The position numbers were made by a program, and so were the translations under genes. Below the pieces are notes generated by a model, which was given only the letters and a program-made list of their open reading frames with translations, searched no databases and had not been told where the DNA came from. Below are positions 57,801 to 62,500 of a stretch of 64,000 bases of DNA, piece after piece. Each line of letters starts with the position of its first letter. The first letter of the stretch is position 1. The DNA lies in NCBI RefSeq assembly GCF_040183065.1, contig NC_091121.1, forward strand, positions 62,900,287 to 62,964,286, in the 5' to 3' direction. This DNA is from Periplaneta americana. Lineage: Eukaryota > Arthropoda > Insecta > Blattodea > Blattidae.

Positions 57801-60317
57801 ATGTGTTCCTTATGGTTTTGTATGCGCTGAATCTGAAAATGCATCTCTTTCCTTCGTATCACATAAGGGTTTTAAGAGATACTATGATTTCATTTTTCGA
57901 TAAGCTCTCCCCCAGGAAACGTCTGGCGCGGGTTGGAGGTTGTAAACCAAAACTAAAGCTAATGCATTTTATGAGTTTATAACTTATTTCCGGTTTCTTA
58001 TGGTTGTTGGCATTTTATTTTGTACTCGTAATAAATTAACAGATATTGGTCCCTTCTATTCAGTAAATTTCAGAACAGTTCAACGTGAAGTATACGCAAT
58101 GAATAAACAAGGGTGTGGTTTTCAGTATTTAAAAGAAAAATTTACCAGTTTGAGTGAAGGTAAATTAAAAGAAGGCATTTTCATCGGTTCACAAATTCAC
58201 AAAGTTATGGCTGACTCTTTGTTTGAGGAAAAACTTTCCATTACAGAAAAATGACATGACGTGCTTTCAAAGATGTATGCTGAAATTTCCTTGGAAATTC
58301 TATGGCAGGTAACTACATAGAACTTGTTGTGGAAGCCACGTCACGTGCATATGAGAAAATGGGGTGTAATATGTCTCTTAAAATACTCTTTTTACATTCT
58401 CATCTGAATTTATTTTCTCCAAACCTTGGAGCGGTAAGCGAGGAGCATGGGAAAGGAGTTCATCAAGAAATATCTGAAATGGAAAGACGATTGAAAGGAA
58501 GATCATCATCCAGAATGCTTGGAAACTATTGTTGGTTCGTTGTAAAAGAAAGTATCGGGTCTAGTTATAAACAAAAGTGATCCAGAAAATTCGTTTAATG
58601 TAAGTTCAAATTTCAAAATTTTTCTCATTATATGCAAGAAATATTTTTATTGTCGTTCTGTTTTAAACTATATAACATCATGTTTGTATCCAGTAAACAT
58701 TTTTCAAATATTATGAGGCGTTTTGAACCCCAAGTGTGTTGTCATTTTACCAGAAGCAGTGAAAAATTAAAAACAAGTTTTTCATTAAAAATTAAATTAA
58801 TTTTCCGCGGAAAATGGTACGTGATGGGGCAATGTGGATTTTAAATTCAGATTTAGGGTACACATAATTATTAGTAATATGTACCTATTTTTGTTTCGGA
58901 GCAAGATAAAATATAAAAATTTGTTCAGTGTAACCACAAATTACACTGCCCCAGAGACCACGACGTGGACGGGAATGGAGGTTTTCCCTACTCAACATAT
59001 CTAAATTATAATAATTTTATTTTCCCATATACTTCATTATTTTCTTTATTTATCTGTTTATGTGCACTCTCATATTGATTTTCAACTTCTCACTCCCCTT
59101 TTTTCGCCTATGACGAAGATAAAACCATTCTACGAAACGTTGTGAATTCATTTACAATTAAGCAATGTAAAAATAATCCAATCTACATCTCTCCTATACA
59201 ACCCACCATTGTTTCTTCCCTCTAGATGCAAAGCTATTTTCTGAAGCCTCGCAGTGCGCGCCTCTCACAAATTCGGCCAGACGAATCTGTCCGAGGTGAC
59301 GCAGCGAGACCTCTCTGCGACGCTGCGCAGACCGCGCATCTCGCAGCTGTAGAAACCACTCACTATCTCTAGTGTAGTCCAGATTTGTGCGATGCGGGCC
59401 TTGCACCTCGCACCTCGCATGCGTCGGTTCAGAAAAACCAAGGCTTTACTGCGAGATGCGAGATCTGCGCACCTCGCAGCCATAGAAACCACTCTGTACG
59501 TCTCGTGGTGTTACATAAGGAGGACTCTGCATTTAATGAAAGTGCAATATAAAAGTACATTTTAATGTATTATTTTGTTAAATACACTGTGCCATTCCAC
59601 ATGAACAAATTAGACAGCTTACATAGTTTACACTAACTTCTCTCGAAATGTATTCTCTTACTTTTATAATTTTGAGACCAATATGGTTCATTCATTTACT
59701 AGCTCTGAGATTGTAGCTGACTTTGGTTGCATTGAAGATATGTACAAGAGATTTACTTAATGACCACTTTAATTCGTGAGCGTTAAGCTAATAATAAATC
59801 AGTAAAATTGTGATTTCCAGATATGTACGTGGCAGACATCGAGCACAAGACGACGGAACCCAACGCAAAGCCATCTTTACTCAAGGAATCTCCGGCCACA
59901 GCCTGGGTAGACGGCAACAACGGACTTGGCCCTGTGGTGGGCAACTTTTGTATGGACCTCGCAATCAAGAAGGCCAAGAACGTCGGCGTGGGCTGGGTAG
60001 TGGCCAAAAGTATGTCTGTTTCATGAAAAATTGTTAATATTTTACTTACTATTTCCGCACCTCAAACTGCACATAATTTATTCCGAAAGATTTGACTCTC
60101 GGCGCTGCGTTTTCCTTAGTCAACGTTCAACTATCATCGATATTTTCCATTTCAATATTATTCATGGTTCTCAAAACTGCCGCCTCAAAATGGACAGGAA
60201 GTATAATAAGGATCACGCAAGTGTAGTTCCTAAAAGTCTAATTTGGCCGTCTTTTCAGTGTTGCCAACTATTACCAGTTATCATCAAAGAGGGAAAAATC
60301 ACAATGCTACATATTGA

Positions 60318-60352
<35 letters not shown>

Positions 60353-61485
60353 TAATACAGTAATTAACAATAACTACATGTCTTATTTATTTACCACATC
60401 TCATCTTTATGTTGCGAGGTGTTTTCTACATGATTCAATAAATAATTTATGAAATAGTATATTTTCCTTCTGGAATTCTCGCATATTATGTTGGTAATAC
60501 GGATTAGTATGATCTAATATCTGGCAATATGAAATTCAATGCTTTAATTAAATAGTTTACGATTCACGAGACCTAACCTAAAAATGTAGTTTGATCACGT
60601 GAAATAATTAGTACGAATTCCGAAAACAGAACACCACTTTAAAATGTATAGCTTACTTAAAATACTTTCAAGCATTTTATTTCTTGGAGAAGTCGCTACC
60701 ATGCTATTTCCTGTCTTAGACAAAATCTAAACACGAAAAAATTTAATTAAAATATCAATATATATATATATATACATGTATGTTTCACACGAATTAGGTC
60801 TATAAGTTATTTCTTATTTAATTACACTTATCTGGATATAGAATTGAATTGGAATCACAACGAAACAGAACTGAATTGTGTATTGGTATTAATATTAATA
60901 CCGGTATTACTAATTAATTATTAATTCACAAGCCTAAGTACTTGCATTTTCATTTTATTTGACTGTAAACCGAAGTTATTGATGCCAACAACGAGCAAAT
61001 GCTGGGTAACTTTCGGTGCTGGACCCCGGACTCATTTCACCGGCATTATCACCTTCATTTCATTCAGACGCTAAATAACCTGGATGTTGATATAGCGTCG
61101 TAAAATAACCCAATAAAATAAAATAAATTAAAAAATTGATGCCAACATAACGGTTAGAAAATAACTGCCAGTTGTAGTATTTATCAGTACCCGAAATTCG
61201 AAACGAAGTTAGTAAAAGAAAATTCAATCCGAGAGCTAGAAAATCACTGTAATCCACTAGCATATGTAGTTATAGGGTGAAAATGGTTAGATTTCACCCT
61301 TATGGTATCAAGTAAGCTGATCCGAACTATAGAATGGTCGAGATGTTGTCCATATTAAAGAAGAATATGCAGTACACCAAGCACTTCTCAATTGTTTTCA
61401 AAATAAGAATTACAGTTGATTACTGAAATTACTGAATTGATATACGCTTTCCTAGGTCATTCACTAACGGCTCAACTAATTTAGT

Positions 61486-61523
<38 letters not shown>

Positions 61524-62500
61524 AGAGAGAAAGAGGGAAGGGGAGATTTAAGAAATTTTAAAATGTAAAATAAAAATATTAGCACATGCGCTTAACTTAT
61601 TTGTCCATCGAGTGGACCTTTGAACACATATTTCTAAAAATAAATAAATAAATAAATAAATAAAATAAAACATATAAAAAATATAGATACACTTAAAATA
61701 AAATTCCATATCCGTCGAACAATGAGATGCAGAGCTGCCCATCGGGAGGGACACGGAGCATCCCTAAGCTTCTCAGCTCAAATGAACTTTCTGCGTATCT
61801 AGTTGTGTGGCGACTGTGCTGCCCAGCTATGCCGGTCCCCGTCTTCCACCGCACTACGATTTCCTCTCTAGCCTCCAAATCCATATATGATATCACTGGC
61901 GGTGATCTGCCGTACCTCTGCAAAAGAGGAAAGAACCTCCCCTCCCACCCCCAAGTTCTTCCTTCCTTCCTTCCTTCCTTCTGTCAAGGACATGACGACT
62001 CAGAGTATATCTCTGAAGTATTGTATATGGATTTGATGGCTGGAGAGGAATGCGTGGTGTGGCGGATGGTGGCACTGGCATAGCCACACAGCACAGTCTA
62101 TACACTACTCATTTCATCACGGGTGCACAGAAAATCTACTTGGACTGAAGCACTTACGGATGCTCTATATCCCGCCAGACAAGCACCTCTCCTCTCTCTG
62201 TCTACAGACACATGGAAGAAAAGAAGAAAAAATGTACTAGCTTAATAATAAGTTGAAGAATGAGATGCGTTGCATAAGCTAGTGCTTCTGGTTTCTAGGG
62301 TCGAACCACTACGGGATCGCAGGCTGGTACTCGCGCACTGCGTTGGATCGCGGCCTGCTGGTGAGAATTATTATTTAGTGGACTGCTTTGTTTGCAACTC
62401 ATTGAAGTGAGCTACTGAATGCTCATACTGACACTTTATGTTGCAGGGTATGTCTTTTACCAACACCTCACCTTTGATGAGTCCTACAAGAGCGAAACAG
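27690..62500 (+). CDS. Ldh_2-family NAD(P)-dependent oxidoreductase, 5' part (four exons)
   Basis: Exons 27690-28005, 59821-60009, 62299-62360 and 62447-62500 splice in frame to 207 codons and end at a GT donor, so the gene continues past the window. Family knowledge: Ldh_2 proteins (malate/L-lactate, sulfolactate and ureidoglycolate dehydrogenases) are homodimeric NAD(P) enzymes of about 340-370 aa unrelated to classical LDH. Seen here: VPVQEAKRFMVDAM (59-72), GHFSHGLNRLDMY (96-108) with the active-site SHG, ATAWVDGNNGLGPVVG, GVGWVVAK, SNHYGIAGWYS (170-180) and GMSFTNTSP (190-198). The first 58 residues are an extension. The stretch from Met-20 (27747) is rich in Arg, Ala and Ser and could be a mitochondrial signal, or a later Met such as 52 could be the true start. 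The substrate cannot be told from sequence. Exons are GC-rich against an AT-rich background. Confidence 0.92.
28006..28843. other. Start of the 31.8-kb dehydrogenase intron, nothing recognised
   Basis: No mobile element or coding similarity. A 68-codon open frame (28535-28741) is unremarkable. Confidence 0.4.
29236..29488 (-). repeat. SINE, family 1, minus strand, with 13-bp TSD
   Basis: The complement has the CCACACCTGTTGAGTAACGG head, B box GGGTTCGATTGCC, GAGGTTTTTTTCCGGGG, GACGCTAAATAACCTAGATG and an A-rich end. GATTGGACATATT is duplicated at 29223-29235 and 29489-29501. Confidence 0.93.
29570..30045 (-). repeat. tRNA-derived repeat, third family, minus strand
   Basis: The complement of 29965-30045 reads GCCGAGTTAGCTCTGGGGTA, then GCGCGTCTGCCTCCAGAC and B box GGGTTCGATTCCC, a good tRNA-like head. 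A body of roughly 400 bp follows that differs from families 1 and 2. The outer boundary is uncertain. Confidence 0.55.
30288..30719. other. Intronic; short TTAGG run
   Basis: TTAGG occurs three and a half times in tandem at 30558-30576, the unit of most insect telomeres. It is too short to be more than an interstitial trace or chance. Nothing else recognised. Confidence 0.4.
30720..30967 (-). repeat. SINE, family 1, minus strand
   Basis: Full-length by comparison with other copies. The complement runs from CCACACCTGCGGAGTAAAGG through GATTCCCGGTCGGGGCAAG and GAGGTTTTTTCCCAGGG to GACGCTAAATAACCTAAGAT. A diverged duplication (ATTTCACTG / ATTTCGCTG) may flank it. Confidence 0.9.
31310..31795 (+). 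mobile_element. 5'-truncated LINE with (AAT)n tail
   Basis: The plus strand reads QKEVRYMAVNIFNILR, then LKKYLISHAFYSVDELM and a stop near 31511. This C-terminal peptide is typical of arthropod LINE reverse transcriptases. A 3' UTR of about 210 bp and an AAT tract (31725-31790) follow. No clear duplication found. Confidence 0.75.
31796..32734. other. Intronic, nothing recognised
   Basis: Contains a small tandem GGAATGGAATGGAAT near 32623-32637 and short open frames (32396-32581, 32547-32831) without any recognisable domain. Confidence 0.4.
32735..33340. mobile_element. Mariner-derived foldback, about 600 bp palindrome
   Basis: Two arms of about 250 bp face each other around a 75-bp loop (about 32994-33068). 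Both arms and part of the loop resemble the 3' end of a mariner transposase gene (GGCGGCAAATTTATACGACA, GTTGATCCCAC, a GTTGAAAAATAG stop region), related to but distinct from the mariners at 8105 and 38496. The inner TA-flanked unit is 32849-33221. The inverted symmetry extends about 100 bp further on both sides, with GTCAAAACAAGTG and AAAAAGTTAAT in each flank, so the palindrome is larger than the mariner part. Confidence 0.7.
33341..33754. other. Intronic, nothing recognised
   Basis: A GC-richer patch (33360-33420) contains no motif I can identify. The 71-codon minus-strand frame here is not recognisable. Confidence 0.35.
33755..34163 (+). repeat. tRNA-derived SINE-like repeat with (ATT)n tail
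   Basis: Head with A-box-like GTGGCTTTGTAGTTCAAGG and B box GGTTCGAGTTC (33760-33830). The body has GGATCGTCGTGCTAACGAC and GTGGACGTGAGGCCAGCATC, ending in an ATT tract (34088-34163). Distinct from families 1 and 2. Confidence 0.65.
34164..34584. other. Intronic, nothing recognised
   Basis: No repeat structure or coding similarity found between the ATT tract and the tandem repeat that follows. Confidence 0.4.
34585..34870. repeat. Tandem repeat, three units of about 90-94 bp
   Basis: Units begin near 34591, 34685 and 34774 at ATGMAATGTTTAMGCCTA and share ACAATAATCTTTGCTGTAAA and AACACCAGTA. Units 1 and 2 are nearly identical at the core and unit 3 is more diverged at its end. An open frame across it (34700-34885, minus) is a by-product. 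Confidence 0.88.
35022..35450 (-). mobile_element. 5'-truncated LINE with (AAAT)n tail
   Basis: The minus strand encodes SLRLFEPKCNTVTVFNHSSN, then GPRIYNKFIFKYPNLV and KFKKLCMDFI, the C-terminus typical of jockey/CR1-like reverse transcriptases. The UTR includes a 19-bp hairpin (CGCCCCTGAAAGAG / GCTCAGGGGCG) and ends in an AAAT-type tail at 35022-35043. Confidence 0.75.
35451..35904. other. Intronic, nothing recognised
   Basis: The 86-codon minus-strand frame (35581-35841) lacks any recognisable domain. Confidence 0.4.
35905..36050 (-). repeat. SINE, family 2, internally deleted
   Basis: The tail (GGTTATTTAATGACTCTGTA on the plus strand) and the complement of GCTATCACC-type body match family 2. 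The head keeps only the A box region (complement of CTACCGCCTGAGCTACGGTG); the B-box segment is missing. Confidence 0.7.
36051..36654. other. Intronic, nothing recognised
   Basis: No repeats or coding similarity recognised. Confidence 0.4.
36961..37029. repeat. (AAT)n microsatellite
   Basis: About 23 pure units inside the head-to-head repeat, at a point where copy A has only one or two AAT units, so the tract expanded here. It creates false poly-Asn and poly-Leu reading frames. Confidence 0.95.
37045..37971 (+). mobile_element. hAT element, internally deleted, perfect 8-bp TSD
   Basis: A 927-bp element flanked by GTAATCAC on both sides (37037-37044, 37972-37979). Termini CAGGCTTCGAGACTTCGGAC and complement CAGGCTTCGAGACTTTGGAC match over 26 bp with one difference. 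It keeps the 3' part of a transposase gene (see 37150-37600) and a TA/TG dinucleotide run (37799-37836). It interrupts the head-to-head repeat; paralogous uninterrupted sites exist in copy A near 16862-16886 and 17085-17110. Confidence 0.93.
37150..37600 (+). pseudogene. hAT transposase C-terminal fragment, broken
   Basis: The frame from MNANKYAKKNALDLKV (37151) has two stops before MMQRINETASTPV (37299). The stretch FRFASITSCDVERSF is the hAT dimerisation region with the catalytic Glu. A one-base shift near 37540 is needed to continue to LADNRKRFTFESLRMCHVVG, the usual C-terminal motif. No N-terminal BED finger or catalytic Asp region remains. Confidence 0.8.
38496..39816 (-). mobile_element. 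mariner transposon, copy 2, full length
   Basis: Same inverted termini (CGAGGCGCATCCAGAAAG) and TA flanks (38494-38495, 39817-39818) as the copy at 8105, but in opposite orientation; 1321 bp, 10 bp shorter mainly through one internal deletion. The right terminus has one variant base (GATGAGCCTCG). Confidence 0.95.
38605..39705 (-). pseudogene. mariner transposase, copy 2, one main frameshift
   Basis: Reads openly for 294 codons from 39686. The helix-turn-helix region (EVRSVIKFFNAQ), SGRPSLINDD and VTGDETWISHF with the first catalytic Asp are intact, as is LLHD with the second. Compared with copy 1, an 11-base stretch just after LLHD is missing (near 38874), which shifts the frame and destroys the region of the third Asp. 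Before that point no stop is present, so this copy is better preserved than copy 1. Confidence 0.92.
39817..40639. other. Intronic; a possible transposon-protein fragment
   Basis: A 98-codon frame at 40183-40479 begins MSHAGRPSAPFTDCSESSKR. The GRPxxxF...SKRRK pattern recalls the N-terminus of the same repeated unknown protein family as 58009-58580, but the match is weak and I do not annotate it as a gene. Confidence 0.3.
40640..41386. mobile_element. 747-bp foldback element with TA flanks
   Basis: Inverted arms begin CAGAGTGATTCACGAGGATT and, on the complement, CAGAGTGATTCCCGAGGATT, and extend over much of the length (about 330 bp per arm, including ATCTCAATATTTTCAGAGTT). TA flanks on both sides. 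The centre near 40990-41040 is not symmetrical. No coding region. It resembles mariner/Tc1-type foldbacks with CAGAGTG ends. Confidence 0.88.
41550..43172 (+). mobile_element. hAT element with transposase N-terminus, perfect 8-bp TSD
   Basis: Duplicated CTACACAC (41542-41549, 43173-43180) flanks ends TAGTGATGGGTCGTTC and complement TAGTGATGGGTCCAAC. Both subterminal regions (41560-41715, 42000-42125, 43095-43160) carry many copies of GAACGA/GCTCGTTCGCGAGCT-like motifs, probably transposase-binding sites. The 1623-bp element keeps only the start of its transposase (42289-42900). Confidence 0.93.
42289..42903 (+). pseudogene. hAT transposase 5' part (ZBED5/GTF2IRD2-like), truncated
   Basis: Exon 1 from ATG 42289 reads REKWEEEFICC, then a degenerate zinc finger (YMLCSK ... 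NIQRHYSLCHKEH) and ends at donor GTAAGA (42482). A 227-base intron ends in AG at 42707-42708. Exon 2 continues RERANLLSNLEKRQN, LLASFAISHL, then after a small shift FNDGEIVKRFMIKAAELIC. The F-x-E/D-GE-x-(I/V)-K and MIKAAE motifs match transposases related to ZBED5 and the hAT part of GTF2IRD2. One Cys of the finger is replaced and the whole catalytic core is missing. Confidence 0.78.
43173..43964. other. Intronic, nothing recognised
   Basis: Open frames at 43158-43559 and 43685-43915 have no recognisable domain. CATGCATGCAT-type palindromes occur near 43678-43690. Confidence 0.35.
43965..44061 (-). repeat. tRNA-like SINE head remnant
   Basis: The complement reads GGGCGCACGGTAGTGTTGCTG (A-box region) and GGGTTCAGTTCCC (B box). 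No body or tail could be assigned. Confidence 0.45.
44062..44460. other. Intronic, nothing firm
   Basis: A B-box-like GGGTTCGAAATTCC near 44228 may be another decayed tRNA-derived head. A small palindrome ACTGCACATTGTGCAGT lies at 44429-44445. Confidence 0.3.
44461..44645 (+). mobile_element. LINE 3' end fragment, same family as 21539
   Basis: GAGGCCGAGACGTAGGTGGA onward encodes RPRRRW-type residues, DNIKMDLREV and the final LWVP. The frame is broken by a one-base loss near 44503. It ends in a short GTAAGTAAATAAG tail like the (GTAA)n tail of the copy at 21539-21960. Confidence 0.8.
45272..45326. repeat. (ATT)n microsatellite
   Basis: About 18 units, directly upstream of the tRNA-derived repeat inside the hAT-type element. 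Confidence 0.95.
45340..45750 (+). repeat. tRNA-derived SINE-like repeat followed by TA tract
   Basis: Head GAGCGGGCTAGCGGAGTGG and B box GGGTTCGATCCCAGG (45345-45415). The body has GAGGTTTTCCATGGTTTC, TTCCAGGCAAATGCCGGG and GGTGGCCCCGGCATTGAGCT. A (TA)n tract at 45756-45812 follows. Different from families 1 and 2, although the body shares the GCAAATGC..GGG theme with family 1. Confidence 0.7.
45756..45812. repeat. (TA)n microsatellite
   Basis: About 28 uninterrupted dinucleotide units immediately after the tRNA-derived repeat. Its length in a collapsed assembly may be inexact. Confidence 0.95.
46206..47149. other. Intronic, nothing recognised
   Basis: Minor features only: an AGCAGCAGTAGCAGCAGCAG run near 46483 and a purine-rich stretch at 46545-46620. 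No coding similarity. Confidence 0.35.
47150..47490. repeat. Diverged direct repeat, copy 1
   Basis: About 340 bp that recurs in the same orientation at 48290-48636. Shared blocks include AATAATGATACRGATTTTGAG, GTTTCTGCAGAAGT, GGCTGTTTTTTCTAGCAACA and TTCTACAGACAGAAAATAA. No long open frame is shared, so it is unlikely to be coding. I do not recognise the family. Confidence 0.8.
48290..48636. repeat. Diverged direct repeat, copy 2
   Basis: Partner of 47150-47490, about 1.1 kb downstream, with several small insertions and deletions (for example an additional block AAGGCTGATAATTGTCAGTG before the TATTAGGTGT block). The spacer contains no element ends that I can identify. Confidence 0.8.
48637..49275. 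other. Intronic; short GACA run
   Basis: An imperfect (GACA)n tract lies at 49101-49130. No other feature recognised. Confidence 0.4.
49283..50255 (+). mobile_element. Possible pogo-type element with psq HTH fragment
   Basis: Encloses the psq-type coding fragment at 49383-49685. GGAGTCAGTTTAGTACCC near 49283 and the complement GGGGTCAGTTTAGTACAC near 50255 form a candidate inverted pair. A further related motif lies at 50058-50095. The termini do not have verified TA flanks, so the limits are approximate. Confidence 0.45.
49383..49685 (+). pseudogene. psq-type helix-turn-helix fragment of a pogo-like transposase
   Basis: ATG 49383 reads MSRNYVRKLGPRVYRNYT, then VLDQIKGKEISFREGSERLYR, the pipsqueak-type DNA-binding helix-turn-helix found in pogo/Tigger transposases and derived host proteins. 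A GT donor at 49517 and AG at 49620-49621 join it in frame to YEIPFSTLILEMEK, the expected recognition-helix region, after which a stop ends the frame at 49683. Only the first part of the protein is left. Confidence 0.65.
50256..51278. other. Intronic, nothing recognised
   Basis: A 104-codon minus-strand frame (50512-50826) has no recognisable domain. Confidence 0.35.
51279..52301. mobile_element. About 1-kb inverted-repeat element, TTAA or TA flanked
   Basis: Ends are near-identical over roughly 38 bp: AATTGGATACTTAACAGTAG onward to GGTGCTAAGTGCCAAA, with the complement at 52263-52301. Two readings are possible: a TTAA target (51289-51292, 52288-52291) with CAGTAG ends, or longer ends flanked by TA. 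Repeated GTGC(A/T)AAGTGCC motifs are subterminal. The interior has a 67-codon frame (51884-52087, MSVGSLYCHTSTTT) that I do not recognise. Confidence 0.65.
52302..53581. other. Intronic, nothing recognised
   Basis: The 103-codon (52647-52958) and 143-codon (53015-53446) plus-strand frames have no domain I can name and no adjacent splice structure. Confidence 0.35.
53582..53692. repeat. 57-bp tandem duplication
   Basis: Two essentially identical units (53582-53638, 53639-53692) starting TTTGATAATTACGTCATTAG. Near-identity of the units implies a recent duplication. A minus-strand frame across it shows the same peptide twice. Confidence 0.95.
53693..54120. other. Intronic, nothing recognised
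   Basis: No coding similarity on either strand. The minus-strand frame 53665-54009 is hydrophobic low-complexity by chance. Confidence 0.35.
54121..54490 (-). pseudogene. IS630/Tc1/mariner-superfamily transposase, internally deleted
   Basis: Minus-strand reading from 54490: AQRTLHRKFEKNPPSENSI and RAWYKQFKETDFLCKGK, the N-terminal helix-turn-helix of a SETMAR-like insect transposase family. After a gap comes RRWLGRISKND, then SQDLTPYDFFLWGYIKDRIF containing the third catalytic Asp, and RRVWQECVDVCRV. The middle third with the first two Asp residues is deleted. Terminal repeats were not found. Confidence 0.78.
54491..55211. other. Intronic, nothing firm
   Basis: A diverged internal repeat occurs near 54703-54790 (ACGAGCTGCAGCTCAACAAA and ACGAGCTTCAGCTGCAGCTG). 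Probably part of a transposon body, family unknown. Confidence 0.3.
55224..55479 (+). repeat. SINE, family 1, plus strand
   Basis: Full length from TCCACACCTGTGGAGTACGG to the ACTAAAATAAATAAAA tail, with GAGGTTTTTTCCGGGG and CAGACGCTAAATAACC. Flanks AATAGGCCTACT and AATAGGTCTACC are a slightly diverged target duplication. Confidence 0.92.
55940..56124 (+). pseudogene. HARBI1-like nuclease N-terminal fragment
   Basis: MVDLVTCLLMMKEEDNDEEE (from 55940) then, in a shifted frame from 56022, EDSDIFKNRKSESAYNILVS and RHLIDSETKFK. An acidic start followed by F-K-N-R ... N-I-L ... R-H-L-I matches the N-terminus of PIF/Harbinger transposases. The DDE domain is not present. Confidence 0.6.
56163..56745 (-). 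mobile_element. piggyBac 3' fragment
   Basis: TTAA (56163-56166) is followed by CCCATTAAAGCCCA, a piggyBac-type terminus. On the minus strand 56501-56737 encodes KHCRMEWYKWRPVTFRKK, then CDVTLCQRCFELYHT, the Cys-rich C-terminal finger of piggyBac transposases (one or two Cys positions lost). The catalytic part and the other terminus are absent. Confidence 0.7.
56932..57172 (+). repeat. SINE, family 1, plus strand
   Basis: TCCACACCTGTGGAGTAAAG head with a short deletion in the anticodon-loop region and a mutated B box (CAGATTCTATTCCC), so Pol III promoter strength is doubtful. The body and tail are as in other copies, including CAGACGCTAAATAACC. Confidence 0.9.
57173..58008. other. Intronic; one small hairpin
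   Basis: TCAGGGAGGTTTAAACT (57268-57284) and its complement AGTTTAAACCTTCCTGA (57319-57335) form a hairpin with a 34-base loop. No coding similarity. Confidence 0.5.
58009..58580 (+). pseudogene. Fragment of a recurrent unknown, probably transposon-borne protein
   Basis: First frame: GFQYLKEKFTSLSEGKLKEG then IFIGSQIHKVMADSLFEEKL, ending at TGA 58252. After a frameshift near 58280 the second frame reads NYIELVVEATSRAYEKMGCN, MSLKILFLHSHLNLFSPN, LGAVSEEHGKGVHQEISEM and MLGNYCWFVVKE. From memory, the FLHSHL...NLG..SDE.GE..HQDI pattern recurs in many arthropod genomes in multi-copy uncharacterised proteins. The function is not known to me. This copy is broken and truncated. Confidence 0.6.
58581..59229. 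other. Intronic, nothing recognised
   Basis: The 70-codon frame at 58632-58844 follows the unknown fragment but shows no continuation of it. Confidence 0.4.
59506..59820. other. End of dehydrogenase intron 1
   Basis: AT-rich with the acceptor GTGATTTCCAG just before 59821. No element recognised. Confidence 0.6.
59821..60009 (+). CDS. Ldh_2-family oxidoreductase exon 2
   Basis: Acceptor AG at 59819-59820, donor GTATGT at 60010. Completes Asp-106 and codes for residues 107-168 plus one base of Arg-169. MYVADI follows SHGLNRLD, as in other Ldh_2 proteins, and DGNNGLGPVVGNFCMDLAI belongs to the conserved cofactor-proximal region. Confidence 0.95.
60010..60977. other. Dehydrogenase intron 2, first part
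   Basis: AT-rich, with a short AAT run (60319-60350) and a TA run near 60757-60772. The 110-codon open frame at 60031-60363 is the read-through of exon 2's neighbourhood and is not coding-like. Confidence 0.5.
60991..61134 (+). repeat. SINE, family 1, 5'-truncated, with 13-bp TSD
   Basis: Only the 3' half is present, from GAGCAAATGCTGGG to the A-rich end. It is bounded by ATTGATGCCAACA on both sides (60978-60990, 61135-61147). The exact duplication shows that the copy was truncated at insertion, not later. Confidence 0.95.
61148..61811. other. Dehydrogenase intron 2, second part
   Basis: Includes a (GA)n tract at 61490-61540, interrupted by a G run, and an (AAAT)n tract at 61638-61664. No coding similarity. 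Confidence 0.5.
61812..62096. repeat. Inverted repeat with 80-bp arms and CTTC run in the loop
   Basis: The left arm (61812-61893) and right arm (62017-62096) are diverged reverse complements, sharing CCAAATCCATATA/TATATGGATTTGATGG and TGCCAGTGCC-like ends (CAGCTATGCCGG vs CTGGCATAGCC). The loop holds (CTTC)n at 61963-61981. Palindrome-containing repeat of unknown family; overlapping open frames on both strands are by-products. Confidence 0.6.
62299..62360 (+). CDS. Ldh_2-family oxidoreductase exon 3
   Basis: Acceptor TTTCTAG at 62292-62298, donor GTGAGA at 62361. Completes Arg-169 and codes for SNHYGIAGWYSRTALDRGLL. The SNH(Y/F)G motif carries a conserved active-site His of the family. Confidence 0.93.
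62447..62500 (+). CDS. Ldh_2-family oxidoreductase exon 4
   Basis: Acceptor GTTGCAG ending 62446, donor GTGCGT at 62501. Codes for GMSFTNTSPLMSPTRAKQ, which matches the family's SxTNTSPLxxPxxxK block. The next exon is beyond the window. Confidence 0.93.

Larger units (their letters stand above)
55701..59505. mobile_element. Probable PIF/Harbinger relic with inverted GC-rich ends
   Basis: The left region (55701-55935) and the complement of the right region (59230-59505) share CCTTGGTTTTTCTGAACCG, ACGCATGCGA, repeated GTGCGAGG and AGTGAGTGGTTTCTA. Just inside the left end lies a HARBI1-like N-terminus (55940-56124). The interior has been invaded by or replaced with a piggyBac fragment, a SINE and the unknown fragment at 58009-58580. 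That both ends belong to one element is inference. The GC-rich ends stand out from the AT-rich surroundings. Confidence 0.5.

Noticed and set aside
27690..62500. Recent bacterial transfer as the source of the Ldh_2 gene
   Set aside because: The family is common in bacteria, but four GT-AG introns at typical positions and a known animal distribution argue for an established insect gene.
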